Origin: Lutraria lutraria
Lineage: Eukaryota; Mollusca; Bivalvia; Venerida; Mactridae
Length of the DNA stretch: 64,000 nucleotides
Direction: 5' to 3'
Assembly (NCBI GenBank): GCA_964023205.1
Contig: OZ026834.1
Span: forward strand, 46,929,029-46,993,028
Shown here: in pieces, positions 47,391 through 60,499 of the stretch
How the letters are laid out: each line of letters opens with the position of its first letter
Position numbering within the stretch: position 1 is the first letter of the stretch
Translations under genes and position numbers: made by a program
The notes under the pieces: model-generated
Told to the model about the DNA's origin: nothing
Databases searched by the model: none
The model's input: the letters and a program-made list of their open reading frames with translations, nothing else

Positions 47391-48324
47391 TATTAAACAT
47401 GAGGTTGGTCTCAAATCTCATATTTTGTCATTTAGCGTTTCTTAACAAATTCTTTGATCATACTGACAGCATATTTGACCCGAATAGTCATCTAAACATA
47501 AATCAAACTGTATATTTCAATCATAGTAGACTACATTGGGAATGACATTTGACCACAGAGACAGGTTTCGAGGCATTGACCTCAGGGGATGGGGTCTGTC
47601 CTCATTATGTTCATCAGGGAACTCAGGTCCGATCTTTTGAAACTCATCTCCCTATTCCCTACAGTTTCGGCAGTTTCGGTACCTTCCTGTAATCCCCGGG
47701 TCCGTTATCTCCTCGGCGGCTCAACTCTATTTTACTCAGCTTCCTAGCTGTTTGCCTAAGCTCAGCTGATTTCTTGTCCTAAGTTCGGATCTCATCTCAG
47801 GTATCACTTAGATCTTGATTAGTTTTTTATGACAGTGATCTTCACTATTCTCTGATTCATTCAACACATTATTTGAACAAACCTGCAAGTTATATCAGCA
47901 CATTAGCTGTTTATTCACCGCTTCTGTCAGCTCCCTTTGACTTGCTTTAACAAATCATACAACCATGAAAGTTTACGTGTGTTATTTGAAACTTTACAAA
48001 ATTTGCTCTTGGAAGAGAAAACTAAACTAAAGCAACTATTTCAGCGCGCATGCATCTAAAATTGTTATCTTTATTAAAAGAAACAGGAGAATGTCAGAAA
48101 ATACTTAAACTATAACATCTGTTAGCTATTCACAGCATTTTCTTATCAACTCGAGTACTCAACCCTTGAAAGAAAAGAATGTTAAGTTATAAATAGTTCA
48201 CGTATAGTAAGTTGTAAGTTTCTGTGACCTACAGCGGGTCGGAAACACTCAGTGATTGGTCAGATAATCAACACTTCCGTTTTATTAAACCAATTATACC
48301 GCATGGGGGTGTGTCTGAACTTTG
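47391..48324. other. Intergenic DNA upstream of the secreted-protein gene
   Basis: The part up to about 47850 keeps the CT-rich character and CTCAGCT words of the neighbouring arrays. Beyond that the sequence returns to the general AT-rich background. Confidence 0.35.
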
Positions 48325-48332
48325 TGACGTCA
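48325..48332 (+). promoter_or_regulatory. Consensus CRE (TGACGTCA)
   Basis: A perfect palindromic cAMP response element about 165 bases upstream of the predicted transcription start. Its position relative to the TATA box is typical for CREB/ATF control; binding is inferred. Confidence 0.5.
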
Positions 48333-48458
48333 CGAGTCAATGCCAAATTAGGAAGAAACCTTGAATTAAATTGTTATGCGTGTCGGGATAAACATAATGC
48401 TACGTTATTTACAATTTCAAACATTCCACCTGATTACGTTCCGTGGTAAACTCGGTGG

Positions 48459-48465
48459 TATAAAA
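48459..48465 (+). promoter_or_regulatory. TATA box (TATAAAA)
   Basis: TATAAAA in a GGTATAAAATC context, about 155 bases before the start codon at 48614. It predicts a transcription start near 48490 and a 5' UTR of about 125 bases. Confidence 0.6.
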
Positions 48466-48613
48466 TCTACAACTTTGGCTATACGTAGACATATTCAATA
48501 TAACATCGGTTCAGACATATCGTGAACCATCTTCGTATTCGTTTAGTGATTTATCTTGTATTTTATCATTGTCAGTCGCTTTATTTGAGTCAGTTTTGTC
48601 ACCGGGATTAACT

Positions 48614-48667
48614 ATGCAGGCTGTACGGATTTGTTATCAAATAGTGTGTGGATGCACTTTATTAGCA
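48614..48667 (+). CDS. Exon 1 of a secreted cysteine-rich protein gene (signal peptide)
   Basis: ATG at 48614 encodes MQAVRICYQIVCGCTLLA and stops at a strong donor, CA|GTAAGTTG (GT at 48668), in phase 0. The short basic start followed by a hydrophobic stretch that continues with SVFG from exon 2 fits a signal peptide. Support comes from agreement of five independent elements: TATA box, start codon, hydrophobic leader, donor site, and an acceptor at 55171-55172 that continues the same phase. I chose this ATG because it opens the only frame leading to the donor with a leader-like sequence. No transcript evidence is available, and an additional small exon inside the 6.5 kb intron cannot be excluded. 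Confidence 0.6.
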
Positions 48668-51600
48668 GTAAGTTGTTACACTATTATTCAAGTTTTATTA
48701 TTTAATTGATATTAGATAATGATGACTGTTAATTACGATTTACTTTTTTCCGAAGGTACAAATAACAGATATGGTTTTAAATTTTATTACGTCGTACAAA
48801 TTGAAGTATTAAATCAACATTATTATCGGGAGTAGATTTAAAAACAGGTTTATCTCTTCGCTTATTGATATAACGTTTTAAAATAAGATACCGTTTATTG
48901 TCAATTCGGTCCTCAGAACAATTATCGTGTTCTACATGACGCGAAAATATTTTTATAAATGATTATGTCAGGAAATATTCGCAATTTAAACAAGACAAGT
49001 GATAATGTACAATATTAAGGTTTTTGATTTCGTTTTAAAGTTTAAGTTGTTTGTTTCGTTTTGCGCTTGAAAAGTTTTTTTATATTTATCACTGCCATAA
49101 CTTCGGGATAATAAAAAACAAAACAATATTTACTTCGAGATGCGATCGATATAATTTTGTTTGTATTAAAAGAGAAAATTTAAGTTTCACACATGACTTA
49201 ATTATACAAATCGTTTAAAGGTTTTATTGTACCCGGTGATAGGTCACTTTGACGTTTGATGCCTTGTTTAAAGACCAGAAAACCTCATAAGTGACCTTGA
49301 TATGAAAAAGAATTTCTCAACGGTACAATAAACACGCCCGCTCTAAAATATAATGTATTCACGCTCATAAAATATGGTCTGGAATTTAAAGGAATTTGAA
49401 TTCACTATTGTGATTTTACAAGTAATAAATATAAAATCTACTGAGAGTTAGATATTGCACCATGTTTGTACCAGACCGTGCTAGCTTGTTATTTCTTATA
49501 TCATTTCATATTTCACAGACGTGTGCTGTAATGTGACAGTCGTTATCTTAAATAAAACTGTAGGACTAGCAAAAAACACGTATTTAATACTCTTGTTAGG
49601 ACAGTTTACCTTTCGTTTTCAAGGGCTTTGTGTTTTATTGTAGAGCTTTTTGAGATTTAAAAGAAAGAATGTTATATTGCTTAAAGTACTTTAAATTTCC
49701 GGCATTCTTTTGTGCTGCTCGCTAAACGCCTTAACAGAGAGTAGTTAATGTTTAAAAGCGCATTTATTTGTAATTTATTGAGCTAAAAATGTTTATTGAG
49801 GTCTGATTATGTATTCCCGCCATCAAATGGATCTAATACATAAATAGCATTAATTTACCACGGTGTATTAACCAGTTTGATACAAATATAATATTAACAT
49901 AACCTAAACATATGTAACACGTATAATCGTAAAATAGGCTAATAAGTTAAATTACAAAATGTAGTTAATTAGCGCCAGTTTTACATCTTTTGTGCCAGTG
50001 TGGGTTTGATGAACGAAAGTGTACGTAGTTCGGATACATCGCTTAAGCCTCATTCATTTCGAATGCAAAGTTCCCAGGATTCTCAGATTTCGGTCTAGTT
50101 TGCTAAAATAGTTTCATTGTATGACAGGTAAAAGTGTGTGTGCTAGCTCTGTATGCTGTAAAGCGCTCACGTGAGGATTATTCACAGATTATACCTTTCT
50201 ATAGTGACTCCCACCGAATTATGCTATTTTACTAATCCTGGTTGGAATGTGGAAACGATAAATGAACCATTTTGTAAGCTACGTTAAATCATCATGAGTA
50301 CTTGTAAGAAATCTTATAATCATTATTGACATTCTTAAAAGAAGAAAATCTCAAAATTATTTTTCTCAAAATAGGTAAAAATCATTATAATTAGCCAATT
50401 CAATTCTATTTTGTTTAATCTCATTCTCGAAGTCTGTTCTGTTCTATTCTGTTATGTGAGGTAAATTCATAATGGATGAAACTTTTTTCCGCGAACCTTT
50501 TACACGAGAAGCTACTTAAGCTTTTTAAATATAAAAACTTTTCGGGTTTTTCTCAGCATGATGTTGTCGTTTGAGTCATGAAAGCACGTGCGTTTCGTGC
50601 GCGACGTAGATAAAATCCAAAAGATTTTAGATGGTTAAGTCTGATAAAACAAAAACATCTTTTTTTATCTGAGTATCTCTTAAATGAATCTGGGCTTATC
50701 AATGAGTTAAATGCACCATTTTCTTGCTCGCATTACGGCACATTCAACTAACGGGGTTGGAGAAAAAATCCAGTCAAAAATGAGATTTATCCGGGAGGTA
50801 CTTTATCTTAGTCATGAACGTATTATGCCTCTGTTTTAATGCATTACCTCTCATAATAACCTATTAATCAGACATGCATAGCATTATCATAAAATTATTG
50901 AAATATAAAATGAAGCCTTCGACGTGAGGTAACTTGTGTATTTACACAACAAGGCGGACAATTTACATACTTGATCCACTGTTCATTGACAATGACTTCC
51001 TTTAATTAATTCATTGATATTCATGTCAAATATTTCCCCGTTTAAATCACTTTTTGACATGAAGAAAACATTTACAAATGTCAGCCAAACAATGACTGAT
51101 CTTGTTTCAAGCAAAGACGATAATATTTACTCAATGGCGTCCTAGCACTATTGATGAGTTCAAATCTAAACTATAAACCCCGATGTCCCGGAAAACGTCC
51201 ATTTAGAAGGTTACCTGGACATTTAGAATGAATACGATCCTTTCAATTTGAATATTAACCTCAGCTTAAATTGTTTCAGCGCCCCTTTTATTTGTATGAG
51301 TGCACAGTAATGGTAGTATCACCGTGTAACTAACAAGGTCGCTTTGATTAAATCTTTTATCATTATTCACGTAATCTCACGCCGTGTCTACATTCAATGT
51401 TTTAAAAGATTGCCTAAATTATTTAAATTATTTTAGATGTTTTGAAAACGACATATCACTTCACCCCCTACTGACCGTGTTTATGTACTGGCTACATCTT
51501 ATCTAGTAAATTCCTTCGCGTTTTTTATGCATTTTTATTAGTGATAAAATTGCACATATTTATTATGACGAGCAACTTTTGGCTTGTCGGATGTTAACTT

Positions 51601-54600
51601 GACAAACATCGCGTTCAATATCATGCAGTGTACGCCTAAATATGTGAACTTTTTATGATATATAAATGCCAAGCGTACAACCAGCGTTGTGACGCCATTG
51701 CAATCCAGTAAACCTGCATTTTGACACAATGTAACATGAATGACACCGTACCTTGCTTAATCGTCTAATAATCGTATAAATCACATCCTAGCAACGACGT
51801 AAAACAAACGTTGACAGACGAGGTTAACATGCATTTCTTTTTACAAGCGTAACCCTATAACAAGCGGTCTTTGAAAGTAATTTATTTTCCCGTTTATTGC
51901 CTGTTTTATAATACAGCCATTTACATGGACAATATTTCCTTGTGTCATTTTCTGTCTAACTTTCCATCGATACTTCAAAGTAATGTCCCGATGTATTTTG
52001 CATGATTAATCGTAAACAGAAATTTACTGCATATAGAGACGAGATGTTTAGTACAATAACCACATCTTATTTGCCTGATCGAGACTCGATCTGTTAAAAT
52101 TTACATTTTCAATTGTTCGCTGTAGTTTTCGCCTCGTCATCTAAGTACGGATAGATTTTACGTTACCTCTAGTAATGGACTGTGATAGTCGCGGTTTAAA
52201 ACCATCTTGATATATCCAAACTTAGCCACTGTTTTCTAATTGAACATTTGGTTAGTTTTATAGCCTCAAGAACACCCGAGTGTCACGACAGAAAAATACA
52301 AATGGCGAATTTGCGGTTAAGAAGAAAGTTTTGATGTAGTATTGCTGCAAGTTATAGACGCCATGCAAATTTAATGTTATGTAAAATATATTCCACCCTA
52401 CGTTTGTTTATTTTACACGCGTTTTATTCTTTATTTGTAACCAAGAACACTTCATATAGACAAACAGGTGGCTGATTTACGCCAGCGTAATTGGTGCTGG
52501 AATTCAGTACCTACATTATCAACACTTCTCATTAAAACGATCAAACAGTCTTTTAAAGACATTTTTGATCCAATAAAGTGCTCATACTAGCAGTTAAAGT
52601 ATTTGTTTATTTTAGCAAAGTTAACACCTTATGTTATTCACTGAATCAACAAACCACGCCAATAAGTTTACCGATTACTGTTTAAGTCTCGTCACTCATA
52701 GGACGAACCTAAAAACCTCTTGGCGGTAGTACGATTTATTATACGGTCGTAAATACATCGAAAATTGGTACGAAAACTTAAACAACATTATCAGCGCATT
52801 CCACTCGCATTCTTCGGATGCCTTTCAATTGTACAATAATTTCTTGAAAAATTGACAGTAAAGTAACTGGGTATCCCGCACGGAGGTTGCTATTTATGAT
52901 TTCCCCCTACAATTACCTTGCCTGCTTTACGTATATAGATAATTATTTAAGCTATGAGAAGTATTAGCCCTGACACAATATTACTGTACGGTTATAGCGG
53001 GTTAAATGATAAGACTTGGTTGGAATGTTGTACAGTTTTGTAGAAAACATAATTATGTAGCATAGTGTCTCAATTATTAGATCTACAACACGTACTGCTG
53101 TACTGTTCGTGCTAACAAGTGCGCGCCGTAATTTTAATTAGCTCGTGATCTTCACTAGGTCTTGTTCGCTGACTTCAGAGATGTCGAGAAATCATAAAGA
53201 TGTACGAAGAAATGTTTTCTGTTTTTGCCCTATCATGAATTTTGTGTCCGCATGCACTTTTCACGTCATTAATGGCAAAACTTATATCTCTTTTTGTGCG
53301 ACGTTCAGTTTTGTCATTGTGTATATAAAAACTTGACATAAATTGCCTAATTAGGTAAAAAAAACTTGCTTAAAAACATCCAGACCATTCACGTTACGTT
53401 AGGATAGTGACACGTTTGGCATCTTGTTTTTTTTTTGTTTTGTACGGAGGGCGTATTATATAAAGAATGTGGCAGATTACGTAATATTAACGTGGACACA
53501 TGTATAGTTACATTGATTCAAGTAAAAATATGAGTTTCTTGAACCTAAATGTTCTTCTTATCCTACACCAAGTTATTTGTTGATAGTTGTGTTTGTGAAT
53601 TAAATATACACGAACGTTACTGATTAATGGTAACGTAAGTTACGTTAAATATGCTAGATGCAAAGATTTAGTTTTTTTTGTTTGCTCAAAGGAAGATATT
53701 AAAAAACCACGTGTCTAGTTAACTGTTCTGTCAGTCCATTATTTCTCAATTATGATCTAATTTTACGATGAGTAATGTACTATAAATTAAACCTAAAAAA
53801 CAATCGACGTATGGTGTTCACACTTAAATGACGTCATGTACTAAAGTAATATTACATGTAGAAGATGTTATTACAATCGTCTGATACTTCATGTTGGAAT
53901 TTACAGTAAAATGTACAAATTTGGAATACCGCATTTTACACGTAATACATTCGTCATACAACGAGAGACTCCATTGTAAACTAGGCTTATATTAATATGA
54001 TCTTAATTACCAATCAATGATTGAATGAAGAACCTAAAAGTGGGCGGTCCGTTACTGCTCGTAGTGTAAGGCTTAAGTACTTTCGAGTGTTTTAACGGAA
54101 AAGACGAGCATGCAGTGACTTTTATAGTAAAAGGATCTAAAACTGTGGTTATATATATATATCTATTCCGTAACAAAGCGTGATATAATGATAATAACGG
54201 CGGAAACTGTTTACTAACCCACTTTTATGTTGCCTTCTATATAGATCTTACTCGCAAATAAAGAATTCCCTATATTTTATAACAACGCGGAAATAATACT
54301 ACGATTTGCCATGTAGAGAAAACAGATAAATAATATATTTACATCTCTTTATAAAACATTTATATAACTTTTATATAGCTCGTACAGGAATATCTATATT
54401 ACTTTAATTTATTACTTGGCGTTGCAAGAATGCGCAATTCATGCAGATAATACGATTATGTAATATAATAGCCTTGGCACATAATGGTGTCCTCAGATTT
54501 ATTGCAAACAACTGGGGATTTCCACTCATCGTGTTCTGATAACATTTTTGATTAAACAAATAAAACACTTTACTTTATGTTTCATAAACTTACGTTACAC

Positions 54601-55172
54601 TAAAACAAAGAGTCGGTTTAAAACGTTATGTTAAATGATATTATAAAAGTATCACCAGGTAGATCGAATAAGAAAAATAATTCAGGTCCACGCCTAGACC
54701 AGTTATTTTACCTAGCATCTATTATTCATACAGGATACGATGAGAGTATTTTAGCACGTGAGTTTTTTCTCCGCTGAACAATGTAAACGTTAGAGTAGTA
54801 TCACCTCCTAAGTATCATGTATGAAGATTTGATGGTGTAGACAATTAAACGATGTCATAAATCACGCGAAACATTTCCTCGAATATGAATTAAACCCAGG
54901 TGTGTCCTAATTGTCAATTTGTAATCATGATAAAATAAGCCAAGAATAAAGTTGGTCTAGGTATTGAATAATCGGCTTTTCCTACACTTGAATGAAATCT
55001 ATTTTTCGACATTTTCACATATTACTTGGGAAATTTTTTTTTTTTTAAATACAAAACTGTATGTAGCCATCATACCTTTATTTTCCAGCTTACGCAAATT
55101 ATCAAAGTGACCCGTGTAAATTGACGTTATTGTATTGGCCCAGTTTTACACACAAATATTTGATTTTTTCAG
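48668..55172 (+). other. Predicted intron 1 (about 6.5 kb)
   Basis: Starts GTAAGTTG and ends TTGATTTTTTCAG. It is AT-rich, almost free of the repeat families common elsewhere in the window, and contains no supported exon. Another perfect TGACGTCA lies near 53830. Large, repeat-poor first introns often carry regulatory elements, but none is demonstrated here. Confidence 0.5.
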
Positions 55173-55325
55173 TCCGTATTTGGACACAGTTTAAGCAACA
55201 GTATCTTGGAAAAAACGGAAGAGATGAACAGGCGACAGACACTGCTATGTAACAATCCTTGCCCGTTTGGATTTGTGTCTGATGTGGAAGGAGATTTAAC
55301 GTGCACATGTTACGACCCATGCTCG
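55173..55325 (+). CDS. Exon 2 of the secreted cysteine-rich protein gene (antistasin-like motif)
   Basis: Bounded by TGATTTTTTCAG| and |GTAAGTTTG, 153 bases, open in phase 0 at both ends, encoding 51 residues. The first half is polar (SLSNSILEKTEEMNRRQ). The second half carries Cys in the pattern C-x3-C-x13-C-x-C-x3-C, including PCPFGFVSDVEGDLTCTC. Antistasin-type domains read CPxGF-x2-D-x2-GC-x2-C-x-C; here Asp replaces the Cys after Gly. Antistasin-like modules in leeches and molluscs are secreted protease inhibitors or immune-related proteins; another small cysteine-rich extracellular module is possible. Later exons, needed to complete the domain, are not recognised in the window and probably lie beyond it. 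Confidence 0.62.
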
Positions 55326-55357
55326 GTAAGTTTGTCATTTTAATTTAGAAGTCAATG

Positions 55358-55511
55358 TCTTTGGAAACTGAACGAAAGATCAGCTTTCCATTGCCGTCAC
55401 TCGCTCGGCGTGCATGAAATTTAATGCGGACCTGAGTACTGAATTTTTCTACATCCGTCATGTTATCAACTAGTTCCCCTTCTATGTTGAAATCTAAATA
55501 AGTACTTTGAT
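55358..55511 (+). mobile_element. Interspersed family M2, copy 9, just inside intron 2
   Basis: TTTGGAAACTGAACGAAAGA, CATTGCCGTCACTCGCTCGG and TACATCCGTCATG, ending AGTACTTTGA. It begins only 32 bases after the predicted exon 2 donor, so the insertion is tightly constrained by the splice site. Confidence 0.78.
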
Positions 55512-58500
55512 CTTGTCTTCATTTCATAATTATTTGTGGACTATCAATTTGTTCTGTTCTGAATTCTATCTATATATCTACAAGTTTAAAACGAAGACTA
55601 AGGGAAACATTGACTTCAGCGACACCAGGGACAATTTTTTAAACAATCTAGGTGTTCATTTATACATGCACACTCGTAACATCCACCTACAACAAGAGGA
55701 CAGGCTATTTTCCAAGACAATCACGCACCAAAAAACAAACAAGTATTCATGTAACCAAAACCACACTCTTTCTGATTATTTGTACCGCCAGCATTTTCAT
55801 TAATTAATAGTTTCGTTTTTATGTTCCACATTGTCGATATCAACGCCTACATCACTTTCGAGAACATTAGTCATTTTTTGCTTATCAAGACTTGAGCAAC
55901 ATTAATATTTACAACATATTTTTTATCATTTTCCGAGGACAAGTAAAATCACATATTTTTGTCTGAATTTTATTTGTACCCCTTTATATAACTTCCTGAC
56001 AAAGTCGCAACAGGAATTATAGAATTCGTTAAATAATGTTTGGGCAGTATTCTATCTTTCTTCAAATTTGGCAGCCTTTTTGTTATTTTAGTACGTGCAA
56101 CAAAAAAGGGTTACAAAATCTGTTCGAATCACTACATATATATGCAGAAGTACCTAAATCAAGTAATTTTTACATAAAATGAAAATTCGGTGCGTTACGA
56201 AATCCTTATTGGGTTCATATAATCAACTAAATTTCAAACGGCCCTTTAAGTTAATTTAAAGACAACAGACAAAAGCATTCTAATGAAATTTCGCTGAGTA
56301 CTGCGGTTCTGAGTCTGGCCAGCTTTGCAACAATTTAACATTAATTTATTAGTCTTCTACTGGTCATTCTATTTCTTAAAAAACGTCGGATTTGAGGAGA
56401 AATACTACTTTGTACCATCAATATTGTTGGGCACGAAATGTCACACAATTAACTGGGAAGATAATTATATAATCTCGTTATAATTGCTGACGTTTGATTG
56501 TTCAATACCATCTACACCAAATATGTCTATTAACAGAGCGCAATTATTTGAGATTTTGTCTAATACCTATATTTAGAATATACAATGCCTTAAATCCGTA
56601 TCCTGTGAAGAATAATGACGTTTATAGACGTCTAGGTTACTGTGTCTACCCATTTCTTTATTTTAGCAAATCGATCATCTATATTTATAGGTATACCATT
56701 ACCGTTACGAGCTCAATCAGCTGCGGGACTAGATTTTATAATATGATTTTTTCTAAACATGGGGTTTTTCCTCTTTTTGATTATCTAGGCAATTTACAGT
56801 GATTGTTTTCAATAACATGGGTTTATACCTCTTTAATATCTTGAGATGATCACTATAATTCTAAGGAACGCCATACAACATACGTGTAGTTTATCACATA
56901 ACTTTATTCTGCTTATATTCAAAGTTTCTTTATTATCAGTTATAATGCCAAACGACGAATCAAATTTGTAACCCTGTCAGAAAAACACTAAAAGTCCGTT
57001 CAGCCCGTGCCATGTGAATTACAATCCGTACCACATACTGCTGAACTAACGGACCGAAAAACTGCTTCGTAAACAAAACCAATTTTGTTTATGAGTATAA
57101 AGAAAATTAATATGATTATCCATGTTCTAATGAAAGTTAATCTGACATTTATATTAGGAACTTTTTTAAACAAATCTACCTGGACTGTTGCCATGGTTTA
57201 ACAAGTTAGTAAATGACATAAACGACTGATTATGACACAGAAGATGTAACATAGTCGGTATCCATGAAGGTTACCAGGTCATGGCAGCATATGTGATTCC
57301 AATATTCGACACATGTATGGTCACTCCATTTTGCTCTGTACAGACTCTTAACATGGACAGAAAAATTAAAATTAAAACACCATAGTAACCGAACTTAGCA
57401 GCGCCTCAAATTCTTTAAGTTGATCAAAGAGATTCCAGATTGAGCCTTTGGCATGGCATATGTACACTAGTTCCTCTGGTGTTACTGATCTAGATTTATG
57501 TAAAGTTGAAACGCTAGCTAACAATCTTATATATTAGAGGTGTTGACTTTGATCCTGATGTATAGAGAAAGCAGCTGTCGGAGTAAGTGGCTCAAACAAT
57601 CGCTCCAAAAATAAATGACTTATATAGCACCTTGTCTCACCCCCGCAACGCGGGTTATTACAAGCTGAAGTGTGTAATCATATACTAATTCAAATGGCAA
57701 GAAACACCCTAGTCATTTTGATGGCACTTATGCAAGACTTAACGCTTCTTTACTAACCTTGTTACCAAACTGCGATACGAACATTATTATGCTTTGATCA
57801 AGTTTTATCGAAGTTATTTCAACAATCGCGTGGGAGGGAAGAAAATGTATGAATCAAGAAAGCTGCAATCCTTCTGGCTTATTGCCGTACATAAATTCAA
57901 GAAAATCCAACTCATTGGATTCTGGAGCGAGGATTGTTGTCATTTGTTTTACATAATATAACCATCAATTCTGCTTTCTTGCAATGCAACAGACATGGCA
58001 CAATCGCTGTTTCCAGTTTGATTAAAACGCTCTTTACTTGTCTCAAATATGTGCTTCAAATAGTTTAGGTGATTGTAATACATCTATTATGTGTTTAATG
58101 TACAAACGTATATGATATAGATTAGAAGAGGATATACCGACTTTTGGTTTGACGCGTCATGTTCACCTAATTAATTGATAAACAATGAAGACAAAGGAAC
58201 ATATTGTGAACCTGTAACCTCTACATTGTTTTTAGCGTCACTTTTACATACATATGATTCCTAGAATAGTTGTTTACACCGATTAGATAGTCTCTTATAT
58301 TAATAGACCTAGCTATCATTGTCTAGATATGTCTAATGCATACATCCAGTCGCTTTGTTTACGTTCATGAAACTGGTGATGTGAGAAAATAAATAAATGT
58401 TAACAACTCACAACTATGTCAAGGCAATCAACAAACACGTCTCATTATTGTCACAGTAGAAGTTTTACTTGACCAGTGTAATAATTGTTTCGCTACGTTA

Positions 58501-58541
58501 GAATTGGTATAAAATCCTTGTAGCGGTCTAAGTTTTATGCT
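55512..58541. other. Intron 2 or intergenic DNA
   Basis: Searched for further cysteine-rich exons with acceptor and donor sites; none convincing. A GTAAGT near 57580 has stops in two frames before it and no cysteine-rich coding in the third. Confidence 0.35.
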
Positions 58542-58976
58542 CAGTTTTGTGTCATTCTGTACGTTTTATGTGCATTCTATTGTTGTTACCACTTGATACA
58601 GTGTCGGCTTTGTTGTTGTCACCACTTAATACAGTGTCGGCTTTGTTGTTGTTGTTGTTACGTGTCTTTGCTGGTGTTTGTTATTCCACTTCTGTTTCAC
58701 TCTAATTGACAGTTTTATATCTACATTGGATGTTGCAATAAGTTTCCAATGAATGTGCAGGTTTTTGCTGCTGTTTTTATATATAGTTGTTAGTGTTGTT
58801 GTTACTGTAATCTTTGCTGCTGCTGCTGCTGCTGAAAGTGTTGTTATAGATGGTGTTGCAATTGTTATTGTTGCTGCTGCTGTTGATATTGTTGCTAATG
58901 TTATTGTTGTTATTGTGGCTAGTGTTGTTGTTGTTGCTGCTACTGCTGCTGCTGAAAGTGGTGTTGTTTCTTTTTG
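58542..58976 (+). repeat. GTT/GCT-rich simple repeat region with a short tandem duplication
   Basis: (GTT)n and (GCT)n runs dominate 58780-58960. A block CACTT(G/A)ATACAGTGTCGG followed by CTTTGTTGTTG is tandemly duplicated near 58590-58645. Long hydrophobic or poly-Ser/Asn frames here are artefacts of the triplet repeats. Confidence 0.85.
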
Positions 58977-58983
58977 AGATCTC

Positions 58984-59107
58984 GATCTGGTGTATAAACA
59001 AATATACAGTACATGATCTGGTCTATAAACATATATGCAGTACATGATCTGGTGTATAAACATATATACAGTACATGATCTGGTGTATAAACATATATAC
59101 AGTACTT
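58984..59107 (+). repeat. 31-bp tandem repeat, four copies
   Basis: GATCTGGTGTATAAACATAT followed by ATACAGTACAT; starts at 58984, 59015, 59046 and 59077. Confidence 0.93.
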
Positions 59108-60499
59108 GTAAATGTCATTCGGAGCTGTGAGATACCGAAATTACCATCTCTTATATCTTCTTTAACAATAGGGGACAAACTAATTGCTGTATCTTACGTT
59201 TATCTTATTTATCTACATCCACAATCAAGACTTAATGTTTTCTCTGATTGCTAACTGCACACCCACGCCAGTCAGTGTTGAAACGATATTTGGGAATAAC
59301 AATGGAACTTGGGTATTTGAACTTTTCGTTGTAATTCGGAGTATAAGCTATGTTGATTAAATTGTATATACTTTGACCTGACCTTGATTTCAATCTGTTT
59401 AACAGCTGTATACACGAGAGCATTGGAGGTCATTAATTCATTTCGTGTCCTCTCTTTAACATACGGTCATGTATCATGTTTTGTGTTTACCAAGTCGTCG
59501 CACTTACATTGCGAAAATAGAATGATAAACATACAGAGCTGTCTGTTTACAAACATGTGACGTTCAATGATCTACATCTAGTTTGTTTACAAATATAATT
59601 CTCTGTCCGGTCAAAATATTGCCTGTGTATAATAATTTTGTCAATATTATATTACAATAATACAATGCTATTATAGAATGTGATAAATCATTGTATAAAA
59701 TATCCATGTTAATTGTGCTCCTACAAAATGCCCTGTCCTAGAATTCGCGACACCTTGCAATTATCTGCGGTACCAGTTGTAAATGAGATATAATTTATTT
59801 TCTGCGCAGTTACCCGCGATTCCCTTGTCCACAAATCTCTCTCGTACTAACTACAGAGTTATTCAAATGAGCTACGTGTGTCTTTTTATTCAATTTAGCA
59901 TGATTGATGCCTAAAAGACATACATACCAGCAAAGTATAAACAAACAGACGGCTTGTCGAAGAATCATTTTACAGTTTCCATTGAATTTAAACAAGCATA
60001 GAATTAACATAGAAATGAGAAAGATATCTAGCCATACACCATAGAAGATGGCGCTCCGTATAGAGTCTCTAGATGGCGCTATTTTGGATTGGACACTTGC
60101 TCCTGGAACGTTCGGTGAAAATGTCTGCCATGACTCAATATGCCCTGAAGCCGTGAAATAAGCCTCGTATATTTAAATGCTCTTTAGCACATTGACCACA
60201 ATTCTAGTCGCATGAAGTATTGGATACATTAATCAACTTAGTAAGTCGTAAAATAATTTTCGCTTAGTAAGCGTATATACAGTCATGTAATAGTACTTTA
60301 GCAAGAAGCTTGTAACAGTATACTTTATAAACAAATTTACACGCAACAATGACTTATTTAATGAATAAGATAGAATTACGTGAATCTCTATTCTAATTTT
60401 GAGACAAGACGATTCTACAAAATGCAGCCTAAGCATGTCTGTCAGGAAGACATCTATAGAAGTTATAATATGTAATAGTCACGTGGTATACAGCCTTAA
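59108..60499. other. Intron or intergenic DNA
   Basis: No exon or RNA gene recognised. Confidence 0.3.

Noticed and set aside
47126..47545. 139-codon frame with repeated HAVYS/MLEF-type units
   Set aside because: Arises where the 46-bp array shortens to about 42 bp (divisible by three); it is not open through the array and has no gene context.
48252..48449. 65-codon frame just upstream of the TATA box
   Set aside because: Lies in promoter DNA including the CRE, and has no donor site or recognisable motif.
55102..55338. 78-codon minus frame over exon 2
   Set aside because: Shadow of the + strand exon, which has matching splice sites and a cysteine pattern.
57540..57590. Possible further exon ending at a GTAAGTGG donor
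   Set aside because: Two frames contain stops before the donor and the remaining frame lacks the cysteine-rich character of exon 2.
58626..59063. Thr/Ala-rich, Ser/Asn-rich and Leu/Val-rich frames on both strands
   Set aside because: Artefacts of (GTT)n/(GCT)n repeats; several frames are open at once.
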